A stretch of 64,000 nucleotides of DNA from NCBI GenBank assembly GCA_964036155.1, contig OZ038422.1, positions 30,527,201 through 30,591,200 of the forward strand, in the 5' to 3' direction. This DNA is from Diploscapter coronatus (lineage: Eukaryota; Nematoda; Chromadorea; Rhabditida; Rhabditidae). Below, one piece after another: positions 1 through 13,900 of this stretch (position 1 is the first letter of the stretch; every line of letters starts with the position of its first letter). The position numbers were made by a program, and so were the translations under genes. The notes beneath the pieces were generated by a model. It did not search any database. It saw only the letters and a list, made by a program, of their open reading frames with translations, and was not told where the DNA came from.

Positions 1-3000
1 GGAGCAGTAGCAGGAATTGACAGAGTGCGACGGGCCAATGAAGCTAGAGAGGGGAACTGAGACTGCCCGACTGTGCTCCAGAATGTCACAACGTCACTAA
101 AAAGAGAAGGGGAATTATTTTCGTAGTAGAGACCGATGATTATTATTTATTTCTCTGACATTGTCAGAACAAGGGTATATTTCAGCCTATATTCGATATT
201 TAATCTGACTTACCGAGTCTGCGCGGCTGGATACTGCGATCTGAGGTAGCATTCGAGTTCATCGTCCCCAACTGGGTCATCTTCCAGCGACGACAGAAAC
301 ATTCTCCTCTTCCTGTGAGGCTCTCCGTCGAACGAACTTCCCCTGCTCAGCGGCTCTTTCGGCGATCGAATTCCACAAACTGCGCGAATTCGCTCGAAAG
401 CTTGGTTCCTGGAATTTTACCGATAAACAATTCAGTTATTGAATCTAACGTACCTCTCAGCCTCTGTGCATATCATGTTCAGCTTGCGAATGAGCCTCGG
501 ATTGAGAATGGCAGCAATTCGATGTTCGACAGTTATCACTGTTGCCTTTTCTATCTCCAGTAGTTCACTCGCCTTCTGTTTGAGTTCTCTGAGAAGTGGA
601 GAAGGCTCGTCGTCAGCAATGTGGCATTCGTGCATCAGGGCGAACCATTCTGAAGGTTATTCGTAAAAGTGATTTTTGATAAATCGAAATTTATATGCAA
701 ACATATGAAAGAACTGGCCAGATGCTATTCTACGCGCACAGATAATTAATATGAAGAGTCGAAATTTTGTGCACTTTACCTGGCAGCACTTTCTGAAGAT
801 TTGGCGCATCTTCAGATGTTAGCGATTCTATCGTCTCTTTGAATGGATCGATGAACAGTTCCAAATCCCTGAGATGGTTTGCGTTCAGGTTCGCTAGCAT
901 TGGTACAAGTCCTTGGCATCTGAGACAAGAATCGAATGAATAAATCTTCGCAATATGATTCTCTTACTTGGATCTGATGATCTCTTCGATAGCAGAGTAG
1001 TGTTCATTCCATTCGATGAGCAGCCGATAGACATCGAGCAAATCGTCACAACTGCTACTGCTGCTCGGGTATTCGAAGGGAAGACGGACGTCGGACTCGA
1101 TTATCGCCTAGAAATTGACTTCTCACTTTTCCAAATATCGAAAGAAAATATTTAAAAGCTCTAGTTTCGCAAACGATCTCACCTTCGTCATGGAGTCGAT
1201 CGCATTCAACATTGCCAGAACTGGTATTGTACAACTCGCCAGAACTCTTTGGAGAACCTGAATTACGAATATCATCTTCAAAACTCTTCATTGGAATCAG
1301 ACCTCCTTGAGCTTGACTTTGACATCGAGGAAGACTTTGATGTTCTGCGTGTCTTTTGGCATTGAGCTGCAAGTAACCCTGAGCAGGTTTCTGTCGAGTT
1401 CATAGTTATGTATGACGATGTTAACGATGTCGGGCAAAGATTCATTTTCTCGAGACTTGAATACTCCCAGAATATTGCTTCTCCACTTCCAATCCGGACC
1501 GATTCTGCATCCATGCACAACTCGATATTCCTGAATGTTTTTAAAAATAATACCATTTTTCTTTGAAGAGCAAACCTTTCCATAGTAACTCAGCGATTCT
1601 AGCGACAATCTAACTCCCTGAGAAGTTCGAGAAAGCTCGTTCTTCAAGTCGTCTGTACAGAACCTCAAATGAGTTTGAAGTGCCTGAAAATTGAACAATA
1701 ACCACCGCTTTTTCTTTGGGCTGATACCGATTTGATGGACTGTGTGTCGGGAAAGAATTCGCTGGGTGTTCCTCCGACTCTTCTCGCTAGCTGCCAGATT
1801 CTCTCAAGCAAATTACGAAATCCACGACCCTGAAAAAGAAATTTCTATTTTGTTCGATTTTATTGAATTACCGCGAAGAGTTGTGGATCGATTAGGTCGA
1901 GAGCGCAGCATTTGACAATCGAATCAGTGAGAAGATCTCGGTCAACATCGCCGATCAGAACTTCACCTGAAAAAGTCATTGTTTTACAAATGTTTCATAT
2001 GATATTGATGCGATGACACTGAGGGATTGAAATTTTCACGCTATTCAAGATAAAGCAGAACGAATTGTTTTTTTCTTTCAATATTTTTCACAAATATGCA
2101 GACTTTCTATAATTTTATGGATCTATGAACATGCCTGAAGTCTGTGAGACTAGAGGTAGTGACTGTCCGGAGTCAGTGATTGTGAGTGACAATTGCGAGC
2201 GTGGTTCACCTCGATTCGAGGAGTTCGGATTGACCGCCGACACGCTCGACTCGAACGACGATTGAAGACCTGCTTCGATCGTCTCCGTTGATGAGCTGAA
2301 TTTCTAGTTCAATATTTTCCAAAATCAGAAACGTCCTACCCATGAGTGGACCTGTAACTAACTCCAATAGGACATCTATGTCGCGTCATGTTTCCTGTAC
2401 CACCGCCAGTATCGGTGTACAGCACTTTGCAGGCATAACAAGCCACGTAAGGAAGTCGTTGACCAGTGACCGTATCCATCACTTGGCCGAATAGATTCCA
2501 CACCTCAGATCTGAAAGAGATTATGATAATTATCCGTTTTGTCAAAAGAAAAATATCCAACGATTTAGGATGTTTAACTCGTATTTTTTCATTTTATTCA
2601 GATATACTTGGTGGCGTAGAAATTCATAAATATATTCGACTCTTACCGCCCCCTTTTCCTGACCAGTTGGAATCGTCCGTTTCCGCATCGGATATCATCT
2701 TGAATTGCTGCTTTCGATGGCATTTGTGATAGCATTTCTGGGGTTGGTTGATGCGAAGAGCCGAGCTTAAGTTCGATCTTCACTTAATTGCAATCTTTGA
2801 AGAATCCTCACTACATCACTGATCGATGTTGCTGACTCCAAGGATCCACTGTTCATGCCGTTCATCGGGTCGTAGGTCGAACAATCCATTGGCTGAAAAT
2901 CATTTTTCGTTTTTAACGAATTTCAACCTCCTTTACTAATAATTATTATAAAAAGCTACAGCATGTGACTAGACTGAAACTTGAAAGGATAACATGTGGA

Positions 3001-5679
3001 AAGGAGGGTAAGATAAGGACAGGAAAACATCCCCTTTCCTTCACATTATTCCTTCAAGTTGGACGGTTGCATCGATGCAACATCTTCAGGTTATCAGCTT
3101 TCAAGATTACATCGAATTTCTGCTCCTTCTTCGCATCTTCAAGCCCTGCCAGTCCGATTTGACTGCTGACGATGGCTGACAATTGGCCTAGCAGACCAGC
3201 GTTGACCGCGTTGATACCCATCGTGAGGTAGTCGGGTTTGGGAGATTCGCCTGAAATTTCATGACTATTTTGGTGGATCGAATAAGCATCTGAAAAATCC
3301 TTTCTAACCTCCCACCTATTTCTTTACTTAAATAATCTCTTATAATTTGTTTTTATATCCATCACCTTCGTCCAAAAGTTCTCAGTTATTCTAATAGGAT
3401 TCTAGTGTTTCTCGGTTAACTTGTTAACGAGTATTATTGGAGGTGTGGAATTAACTTTTCGCTGACCACTCACATGCGAACTGCTGCCCGGCGGAACACC
3501 TGAGAGTTGGATCGGGTGATTTGCGGAAGTCCGGAGATGGGACGGTCAGCAGACGAGCGTCCAGCAGGGTGGATGGAGGGTCGACATGCAGAGGGGAGAC
3601 CGGAGAATGGACCAGCAGACGGGGCACGTCGATTGGGGAGAACGCAGACACGCGAGACGCGTCAAATGAACCCCCAGGACGAATTGGCGCTGAAAAAGTA
3701 ACAAATGCTTGCCGTCAGTAATTGAACAGATTTTCGTCTTATTATTATTTCTGCCTTACAATGATTAGCACTTCTAAGGAAAACGAAAATTTGCAAATAA
3801 TAGTAACGAAAGAGTAACATAGAAGAAATACAATTTTCCATGGTCAGTTTTTATTTTTCGTAAAATATTTTCCCCAAAATTTAGAAAACCAACTTAGACC
3901 CCTAAACATTGTAAGGCATTCATTTATTATGTTTGTGCGAGATGCACTATTGATAAGTTACGTCTTTGAAGGAAGTGATAAACTAGAGATTAGGCTGAAG
4001 GGTAAGACGGTATAAGGAGATTAGCTCATGACATGGCATGGTTTGTGTTTGGGTTCCGTCATTTTAGGTCATTATTATCATTATTTAGGAGCTCTTTCTA
4101 GTGATATCACTGCAAAAGTATGCTCTTTTCTATGACTAAGTACTTTATATCATCGGCGTTTTGGGTATTGTGTACTCTGCGTAATTTGGTTTCAAAGAGA
4201 TCATGAATGGCTTATTTTGCGATATATTCGAACTCAAATGGTGCATTTTGCGCGTCATTATGATGAACTAATTCAGAGTAATTTCAGGTAATTAACCAAA
4301 GATACCGTAACTTAATAATGTTTTTAAATCTTTAAAAATTTATCACTTTCCATAATTTTTATAGTCTTTGACCAGGGTCAAAAGTGCAAAAATTTCCAAA
4401 TGCATTATTTTTTCTTTCATAATGAAAGTGGACTATCTGGTTAGAGAAATTCTGAGCGCCAAATGAAAACTTCGATATTTGCAAGCTCGCAAATCAGAAA
4501 GTAAAAGCAGCACGAGAATTGCATAGATAATGAAAAAGAAAATGTTATTCGTTTCTATTCTATCTGCAATTTATGCATTAACATAATTAGATGACGAATG
4601 AACTATCGAGAAATGTCTGGAGCAAAACAAGAATTGATTTGTGATTCTGAGCTGAAATGCTGGCATTTCGCGGGTAATGAGACAATTATCTAATAGCGAA
4701 AGAGTGCATTCGGGTTAATCTACGCGAAAGGGCAGCTTGAAAATAGGGCAATTATGAATGAGCTTTCCGAAATCAAATGTTATGGAACTACGGTATTTAC
4801 TAGAAAATATCAGGGTAATCAAGAGTGTGGGGGTGTTTTTCAAAAATAAATAGCGCTGTTTTTGAACTATAAATAATAAATCTTCTAACATAGCAGAATT
4901 TCAGAATAAACAACTAGTTATCCTACGCATAAAGTGAGAATTAAAATTATGAAACTACTAAAATGACTTCATAAACTATAAAGGCGATTAATAAATTTAC
5001 CTGGCGATAGTTTGACTATCGAAGACTGACTGATATCGAAAGAAGACGCTCTTCGAGTATCTGTAGGATGCGATGGCTCGTCATCCTGCACTGCTGGGGA
5101 CTTCTAAATTAAAAAAAATTTTATATCTAAAACTTGTCATCTATTTTATATTATTTACCACTTTTTATTCTGTAATGTCATGAATTACAAAAAAAAAATC
5201 ATACATTCCATATTAGATTATTGAATGGATTGCATTGCAATTAGATTTCATCAGCGATATATCGATTTTTATGGAATTGGTTTTGTTTGTTGATGTAAAA
5301 TTTGAGGCCAGAGCTTTTCATTACTCGATGAAAAGCTGCCAATTCAAGTTGCAACAAACAGATTTTTCGCATTTTAGGAAAATCAAACCTTGAGTGATCG
5401 GTTCCGTTGCCGAGCGATGGCTCGAGAAATATCATCGGTAGGAGTCGTCAGCTTGCTAAAAATTACCATCATTAGAATGAAATTCTCGGAATAGAGCGAA
5501 AAATGGTTTATATACCGGAAACAACGATATTGTAGGATAAGAATGGGTGGAGTCAAGAATAATAAAAAATTTTCGATGTTCAAATGAAAGCTATTTCCCA
5601 AATGATTCTTATTTAGCAGATTGAGGGAAGAATGGGTAGGTCTTTGAGTCCAGAAACCATTGGAATTAGCCGAATTCAT
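1..5679 (-). CDS. hAT transposase-derived BED zinc-finger protein (partial, runs off left edge)
   Basis: Nineteen exons join in one frame (minus strand): 5679-5516 (tentative start), 5455-5389, 5103-5001, 3689-3474, 3250-3111, 2892-2784, 2737-2647, 2510-2352, 2295-2210, 1966-1872, 1829-1728, 1683-1576, 1530-1303, 1257-1183, 1107-968, 919-780, 649-454, 408-214 and 96-1, about 836 codons. Seen: a Pro/Ser-rich N-terminal part; a BED finger in 2510-2352 (SEVWNLFGQV, then C-x2-C and H-x-C with GTGNMTRHRC); an hAT-type central part (VEHRIAAILNPRL); and a C-terminal dimerisation segment (DDELECYL, then FPSLASLARRTLSIPAT) that the edge cuts. Known: hAT proteins such as DREF/ZBED have this layout. Inferred: a host nuclear DNA-binding protein, since the catalytic Asp positions look changed (SLES; VTCSSM in place of the usual T-D). 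The first exon is weak, because its translation is hydrophobic; the true 5' end may lie further right. Confidence 0.8.
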
Positions 5680-8600
5680 TGTATTTTAGAAGAAAGAATT
5701 TTCCAAAAGAAAGTAACGAAAGGTCAATACGACTTTACGAGAGAATATCGAATGATGCTATTTTCATTCGTTTTTCATCTTTTTTCAACCTTTTAACAGC
5801 AAATTTGACTCATTTCTAAATTTTCTTTGTTCTCTTTCAAAAGATCAGAACAGGAAGCGTTTGAAACTAAGATTTACAATATTTCACTAATAAACAAATC
5901 TCTCGACTCTAGCGATTGATTTTGTTCGGCGAATTTTAGAAATTGATAGATAAGAGAAAAAAGGAAAGGGAGGAATGCTTTTGAGATTGCAATAAAAAGT
6001 CGAAAATGAAGGGAAACTAAAGAACCAAAACGTGAACAATGTTTAAAATATATCAAATGATCATTAAGAATTTTGTAAACTGAAGAAAATGCTTTTTAAA
6101 AATTGATCGGGATATGGATTTTAGCCTATTTTCTACATGCGTTCTTTTCATGGTTGATAATTTTACACCATTTCCAATAAAATTCATATGAAAGTGAAAA
6201 TTCAGTTATTGTCGATTTTTCATACACAGACATCAAGTATATTGGGTGTTTGTGAAAATCAAATGTTATCTAGATGAGACCAAGTTCAACTAATTTAGAA
6301 CTAATGATCTACAACTAAATTCCTATCATTTCCTCTGTTCGCCTTATGAGAAAAACTACAAGAATAGTAGACTAGAAGATAGTTCGTTTGACGAATGATA
6401 GTATCATTGAACACAGATTATAAATAATGAAAGAACATTAGAGTTCAAACTGCCTACAAAAATGAGAAAATGGGTTCAGATATTAGACGAATGGGCCGAA
6501 AAAGACAATGTCATGAGAGAAGAAAGGTATTTGATTCAAAATTGTTTGCACCTTGCAGTTAATTTGGCGAAAAAACAGCAAAAATTACGCCATTTTTGCT
6601 AGCAAAAATGATGCATCTGATGCATAGTCGCTCTCTATTCATCAAACACAACACAACCAACAACAAGCGCTATGAAACTAAAACAATTACAAAAATGGAA
6701 TGGCGTTTATCGATATTTAGAATAGGTTGGCTATGAAACATGAATGATGTTCGGAGGTATAACTTTATGAGAATTTAGCAAAGCTAAAACTTAAAGAAAT
6801 TAACGTATTTTTGTGAAGATCAGCATAAAATAAAGAAATGTGCTAATTATAAATGAGCAATGATAGTGAATTATAAGAGAAACATTTTGCGAAAGTATCT
6901 CAATCATCAAATCCCAATAGTTTATATCGCAAATCTTTCATTCATATCTTGACACCTCAGCTAAAGCTCTACTCAGAAAATGAACTTTAATAGCTGCAAT
7001 AAAAAAACTCGATTGCATTTGTTATGGATAATTTCCGTGCGTAAGAGCGTAGTAAATACGAAAAAATTGAATTGATTCGGCGTAAATTATAAATTAAGTG
7101 GTTGGGAAATTTAAATTGAATGAAGTGTGCCTTAGGTTAAATAAGGAAATTTTTTACGTAATCTGGGCGAATTGGATACAATCTTTGTCGTAGCGAAGAA
7201 AAGCGGGGCATCGAAAAACCGAAATGTAGGAAGCGCGTCACAAAAAGGCGGGTCCATTCATAGTGGTTGTTTAGATTCGACCGCAAGAAAGATATGGTCT
7301 TTGTAGTTCGGGAAAAGTTTAGCCCACTTTCCTGTTTCTCGCCTACATCAAGAGATCAAAGTTATTCCGAGTTTGTATCTGCATGTGTGGGTGGAAGTAA
7401 TTTTGAACAATAGGATTTCAAAATACAGATTTCAAAAACAATGGGTAGAAAAGGTTACAAACTCATTGATGAAGATAAGACTATTTTTGAAGAAATTATA
7501 CCAATTTCGTGCGAAGGATTCAACGTACTTTGATTCAAGATTATAGTTTGTACATGAATAAGTGAATTTTTAAAACGTGAAAATATGGTAATCACTAATC
7601 ATCATGAAATTTTTATGTAAAGAAAAAACAAGTAATTCAAGCAGACGATGCCTTTTTATCGAATCCTAAACCAGATTATTAGATTTTGGTTTATTTGAGT
7701 TTTTAATCACAATATCTCTAACTTCATTCTATGTTCACCATTTGCAACTAAAATGATACGAGGAAGGGTAGATTAACTTCTGAATTCTAGCTATTGAAAG
7801 ATTCAATATTATGAGGTTTCTAAATGACCAAAACCGGATAGTGAATCTCATCAAAATGTCCAAATAACGAATCCAAGAAAGTGCAAATACTCATTGTTAT
7901 TTTGCACGAATTGCATTTATCAGATTAGGCAATCTACGAAAAAAATCTGAAAAACTAGAAAAAAAAGCAACAATAGTTTAGATCTGCAGAAAAGGAACTT
8001 ATCTTTAAGTGAATAGTTAAAAAAAAAAAAAAAAAAAACAAATCATTTGCAATTTTTCAAAGAGCTTAATATTATTGCCCAAAATCAAAATAATTTCAAA
8101 GCAAAGACAACTCTCTTGTAAAATATCGTGAATAGGATGGAAGTTATTTTAATGAAAATTACGAAGGTTTGAGAGATCACAAAATTCACTTCCTCGATAA
8201 GCGATCGGTTACCAAGTAAATAGTACCCGAACCCATTACTAATTTATGGGGTGGTTTTTTTTTATGTCTAATCGAGTCATTATCACTTCGATTCAAAAAT
8301 TAATGTCACATTTCCGTTTTGTTTTTTTTTTTCAATGTCAGGAATTAGGAATAGAAAATTGCTAGAAATAATAAATATTTGAAAAATTGCAGAATTTTCC
8401 GATTTCGAGATGCAGTCTAAAATTATGACAACAGGCTTCTATAGCACAATTACGTTGTAAGTGAAAAGTTACTAGATTTCTGTCTGGGGAAATCCGAATT
8501 TGAGAATTTCTCCGCAAAATGACAGAATATTTTCTCACAGAATGAAAATTTGAAACAGTAGCATGCTTGAGAAAATGTTCATTCATAATCAGGACAAAAA

Positions 8601-11079
8601 GCATTTCAAACTATGTCATTAAGATCGGTATGATCTCAGATTTTGTTTTTAAATTCTTACATCAGGAAAACTAGACAGACTTTTTTGGAATTAGAAATTA
8701 TGAGGCTTCGCCAAAAAGCAATATTTTCTCTTAGAAAGTTGACACATAGAGTACCGAACAAACGTATCCGGCTACCCATGAAAATTTATGTCTGGTTTGT
8801 CGTTTGTGATGATTCAACCCAATTGCAACTGAGCAATCTTTCAATGCATGATGACCACTCTGCCTATGCAAAATTGCATTCCAATCGGATCATCACAAAT
8901 GCCAAAACCAAGAACTCGAAGTTTCATAGGTGGCCGGCTACTTTTGTTCGCTACTGTAAGGATGTTAGCAGCAAAATTTCGTCATAATATTTGTCTTAGG
9001 GTGATTGATACTGAGGATCTGATTTAATTTTCGTTTAGATTTGGCCAAAACGCCTTATTCTTGTCCCAGGCATAATTTGCTACCAGCTAAATGAATTTAT
9101 AGTCAAATGAGTTATCTAATGCACTTTCGCACTGCACTTCCTGTTGCAACTCCTTTCTCGAAAACCCCGGTTCATCTTTCCGTTTCCTTTATCTGCGCTC
9201 TCCCCCGAATCACGCACTATCTGCCTGATTCAATTCCAAATTATCAGCGGATTTTAATCTTTCACTCGAAAACGCATAACCAAATGATAAGTACAATTCG
9301 TAGATAGAACCAGCGGATTAGTGATCAAATTTGAGGAACATTGAAATTAGAACAAAAACGAGATGTAAAATTTCTAAATATTGTATCTACCACGAAATTG
9401 CGAATTGAACAAGCCATAGAAAAGGAGGAATTTGAAAGAAATTCATTTTCAGACCAGCCTAGATATGGCTAATTGTGCATTGATAAAGTTGAACAAATTT
9501 AAATAAGACGGATGACAAATTCTAAAATTTGGTTAAATTAAGCTATACGATTGACGTCAGCGTAACAACAAAACACAAAAAGTCAGATAAGAACAAAGGC
9601 ATTGACTTGAAAATGAGCTCGAAATTATGATTGTCGCGAAATTTTATGGGTCGTAAAGTCTGTCGAGAGCACGCCTTTAAAGTTCATCAGAAGAGAATGC
9701 CGAAAATGAGTTTTCAGCGCAAAAAGACCGACAGGATATTGTTTCTAACGAACGCTCTAAATATCAACATAACAATAAAAAATTCGAATTTCCTTTGGAC
9801 AAGTATTTTGAGATTTCATTTTCACATTTCGCGACCAGTTGGTTTTTTCAAATTTCAATTTCCAGTGCTCTAGCTGCCCTGAGCAGAGAGCCTTGAGCGG
9901 GCGTGGGATCCGAGTTCTTTAAATTTTCAGATCTGCGATGAAAATTGCAGTTTTCGCATTGTTTGAAGCTGAATGCCGTGTAATTCGAGATTCGACTCGT
10001 CGAGTCGATTTGCGGCGAGATCCAAAGGGGTTTTGCCTTGGACTCAGACCGAGGGGATTCCTCTGGATTAGACCAAAATATCTCAAAGGTACAAAAATAC
10101 CCGAATTTTGTGATTCAGAAATGTCACAATTCTGGGAGAAAACCTAACAGTTATGAATTAATAATAGGACCAAAATAATTCGACATAAAATTGAAATAGA
10201 AAATGGGCCTTCTGTATTTATCGTCAGTCGGTCGCCATAACCATTTGCAAATATCATCAGATTTTAGGTTAGAGAGTGTAGGGGAAATTAAAATAAAAAA
10301 AGAGCGGTAAGTAAATGCAAATGGTGTCGGTTATCAGCTGGTGACAAGTAAAGAAGGCTTATAAAAATGATCTACAATATTTTTCGAAATCGACAATACG
10401 ATTGAAATGCTCTCTTTTCATGTATTTATTTTAGTTTAAAACATTGAGCAGATTCCAAGTCACCTCCCCATTCGAATTAAAATGCGTCAAGCGACTAGAG
10501 ATTAGAGATTTGCCAAATTTAATCTCCAACTTATAGTTCGTGAAAATCTGATCATCAATAAGGGAAAAATGGAGTTTATCAACAAATACATATAAGCATG
10601 ACGACATGGGTTGTATAGAGCCGTGTCATAAGGCAATTTGAATGATGAAATGCAAGGGGCTTATCCGGGAAATCTGACAGGACTGCAGGGTTTGAGGGGG
10701 ATAGAGGTGCAAATCGCATTCGATTTTGTGGAGATGATAAATTTTACAAGGTTTGATGACAAATGTACAATTTCATTGTTAAATAAAATAAAAACTATTT
10801 AAAAAAAAAATCGTAGAAATCAAAGCTAATTTAAGAAAAAAGAACCCTTCTGAAAAATGAATTTTATTCAGCCCTTTAAAAATTTTGCATGGGATAGAAA
10901 ATATTTCGACTAAGCATTTAAAAAATTCACGGCGCGATAATTTCTAGCTTGAACACGATATTGAATTATGCAAAGCGAGAGATGTCGACTCCTTAAAACA
11001 AGCCGAGCAAAAATTATCGAATCTAACTACGCGTTGCGTGGCGATTTCTCGAAAGCGCATGAAAAAGTTATCAAAAAAT

Positions 11080-13900
11080 GAGTCAAATTTCACGCTCGAA
11101 TGTGAATGAATCTGATTGAGAAGATAAGAGAAATCGCTCTGAAGACTGCATATAGGGCTGTGGGTTGAAGTGGAAATAGACTGACATTTTTAAAACCGCA
11201 GAACAAGTGAAATCTAATGAACCGAACAGAGCAGGTAATGAGAACAAATCTGAATGCGGAAAAAATCGGCAAAACGGAACGAAAACGGGCAAATGAGCGA
11301 TGAATAAATCGCAGAATGCAACCGAGTGAAAAGAGCAACGACGCACCCACACAAAGGGCCCGAAAAAACGAGACCCTAGGACAAAAAACCCGAGAAACTG
11401 AGGGAGGAGATGGGAGATTTCGAAGGGATTTCCTTCTCATATGAATACGAAATTTCAATAAAAGAACAATTGAAGCAAAGAAGTCCGCACTTTCATTTCA
11501 TTTTTCACTCAAATTATGATGATTTCCATTTGAAATTTAGCAGATTAGAAATCTAAATCGGAAGAAAATGCAAACTGATAAAAACAGGTGGGAATTCGAA
11601 ATTTTCTCGATGATCTGAACCAGACAGAATTGCAAATTAGGGAGCTTGCGAAATTTTTGATCAAATTTCCATTAGCTAAACTAATGAAGAGTAAAAAATA
11701 TCGTAGCAATAAAGACCACAAGTCAATTTTTGTTAGGGGTTGTAGCATATATCAAATGATACATTAACTGAAAGCTCGTATTTTCCAGATTTCTAAATCC
11801 AATCTTTTCAGTAAATTTTCGTTTCAAAAGTTTTGCGTTAGCTCGGCGGTTTTTTCCCTTTTTCAAAAGCAACAGTGACCGTGGTTTGTGGCCTCTACGT
11901 AGCGATCGAAGTACGATAAAATTAACAAATTCTTTCCTATCGTATGATTAGATGCTATTAATTTTCTAGAATTTAATCAAAAAATTTAAAATTTAGAGCA
12001 TTAGTTTGAGACTTTTTAAATGCCGGGTTTCAACTTCAAGTTCAGTTTCGGAGAAAGTTTTGTAGCTTAAAAAGGATACAAATTTGATATGACCAACTTA
12101 TCAGAAAGTAGCAAAAACATAGCACATTCATTTGGAAGAAGAAACAAAGAAGGTTTCTACGCTACGAAAAACGAAAAAGTAAGGACATTTACTCGATTTT
12201 ATGTGTAGAAATTACGAATCGTACAACTTTTCTGCCTCTCTAAAATCAAGTGCTATTTCGTCAATCTTTTTCATCGCAAAAATCGTGCTATTTCTCGGGA
12301 AAAAGTCAGACGAATTTAACGTCTCCGCAAAACGTGCGAGGGAAGTTCGGGTCTGATATAAAACTCACCTCTATTTCTAAGACAAACCATTAGAAAGTGG
12401 TTGAGCATTACAAGGAAAATTAGTAATTTTTCAAGGAGTCGAAAAATTCGCACTGAATCAATGACATTTAGCAATCAGCCTGAGTGAATCAAAAGTGATG
12501 CAAATATAACGAAGCGCAGGCCATCCGGAGGTAAGAAAACGAGAAATACTAAACGGAAACTAGAGAAGAAAAGACTTAACAAACCGAGAAATAGTAAAGA
12601 AACAAAAGAGAAAGAAAGAACCTGACAGAGTCTCGAATTAAGCTGCCTTCGGCTCGAAGAGCTGATAAGAACAAACCGAAGACCCGACCGAAAAATGATG
12701 TCTTCGATTTTTTTGTTTTCTTTCTCTGTCCAAATTCCTCTATCGTTTTCTTTCTTCGAAAATCGCGCAAACACACGCAAAACCAACAGACTTGTATGGC
12801 TTCTTTTAAAATTTTTAACAATACCTTGAAAATGGATGAAATTTCCGAAAGCGAGAAAAATCAGAATGAAAATAGTCTGAAGATATGCAGAATTGATAGC
12901 GATGATTCAAAAATAGACGAGATCGAAAACGTCACAAAATTGATGATCTAGCATATGCGAGCAAGCGATAGCGTCATTGAAAATTTCGGGGATAAAAATT
13001 CAAATAAATCTAACTAACTAACTAATAATGGAAAAGAAGGCACGAAAATAGTCAATTTCTAATCCAAAATTATAAAAGAATGAAATTGTGTATGCAATAA
13101 AATTTCATTGACGAAAAATCGGGTTAGTCAAAAATGAGTTGGAATTGGAATGCAAGTGTCGAGTAGAGCGGGTGTTTCTGTGTCTGTGTCTTTGTCTGTC
13201 TCTGTTTCGGGTCGATCCTATTCTCTCTCTCTCTAATCAGTCGCTGCCTAACTCGCTCTCTCGCTCATGCGCTCCGGCGAAATAGAACGTGGAACAAAGA
13301 GAATGCCAGTCAAAAAAGAAGAGGAAAGCGAAAAACACGCAAAAGACCGCTGAGACCCGAATGAATCGACCCCCTTCTTGCCGCCTTCTGCGTGTCTGTC
13401 CCTATCACTTCTCTGCCGCATACTATTTCTCGCATCCTATACTCTGGACATTCTATCTCTGACTGACGACAGTTGGTTTTGAAGAACGATGATGAAAAAG
13501 AGTGAGACAGAAAGAGAAAGGAGGAGACATGACAAAATTTGAAAGTGTGCCGGAAACAACAAAAAAAATCCTACGCGCAACATGGAAAAATGACTGGGAG
13601 AATAGTTTGAAGTCTTGAAGAGAATTTGAGAAACGAAAATAGTACGGGAAAATTGGAAGGGATAAGAAAAAGCTCATTGATCTTGGGCACTTGCATGAAT
13701 TAGAAAAGAGATATCAGGAAAGGGAGAAAGTAGGCAGAAATGAGGGAAATGACTCCGAAAACACCTGGCGAGATATCGGGCAATAAAAGATAAAAACGCG
13801 AGAGAATGAGAGAAAGTCGGAGAAGGCGCTGAAAAAATTGTGGTCTGGAAATTGCGAAATCATGCGAGAAATGTATTAGAAAATATTCCATGAAAGTCGA
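11080..13900 (-). promoter_or_regulatory. Purine/pyrimidine-skewed, promoter-like tracts
   Basis: The plus strand is unusually A/G-rich around 11080-11460, 12480-12830 and 13450-13890, so the minus strand is CT-rich. At 13165-13265 the skew reverses, with TCTCTCTCTC repeats on the plus strand, followed by CTGCGTGTCTG near 13389. The same strand skew occurs upstream of the minus-strand cadherin gene (60440-61750) and, on the opposite strand, upstream of the plus-strand ELM2/SANT gene. Inference: these are promoter regions, perhaps a distal promoter of the hAT-derived gene. No TATA box or start site is claimed. Confidence 0.3.

Noticed and set aside
238..260. TGAGGTAG string like a let-7 seed
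   Set aside because: Lies antisense in a coding exon of the hAT-derived gene with no hairpin around it.
3507..3721. Plus-strand frames rich in Gly/Arg
   Set aside because: Antisense shadows of a hAT-derived exon (3689-3474) that joins in frame on the minus strand.
8643..8987. 114-codon plus-strand frame
   Set aside because: Single frame in AT-rich DNA with no splice partners, family resemblance or start context.
11083..11458. Overlapping minus-strand frames rich in Phe/Ser/Leu
   Set aside because: Composition follows the CT-rich strand; two frames are open at once, which is typical of skewed noncoding DNA.
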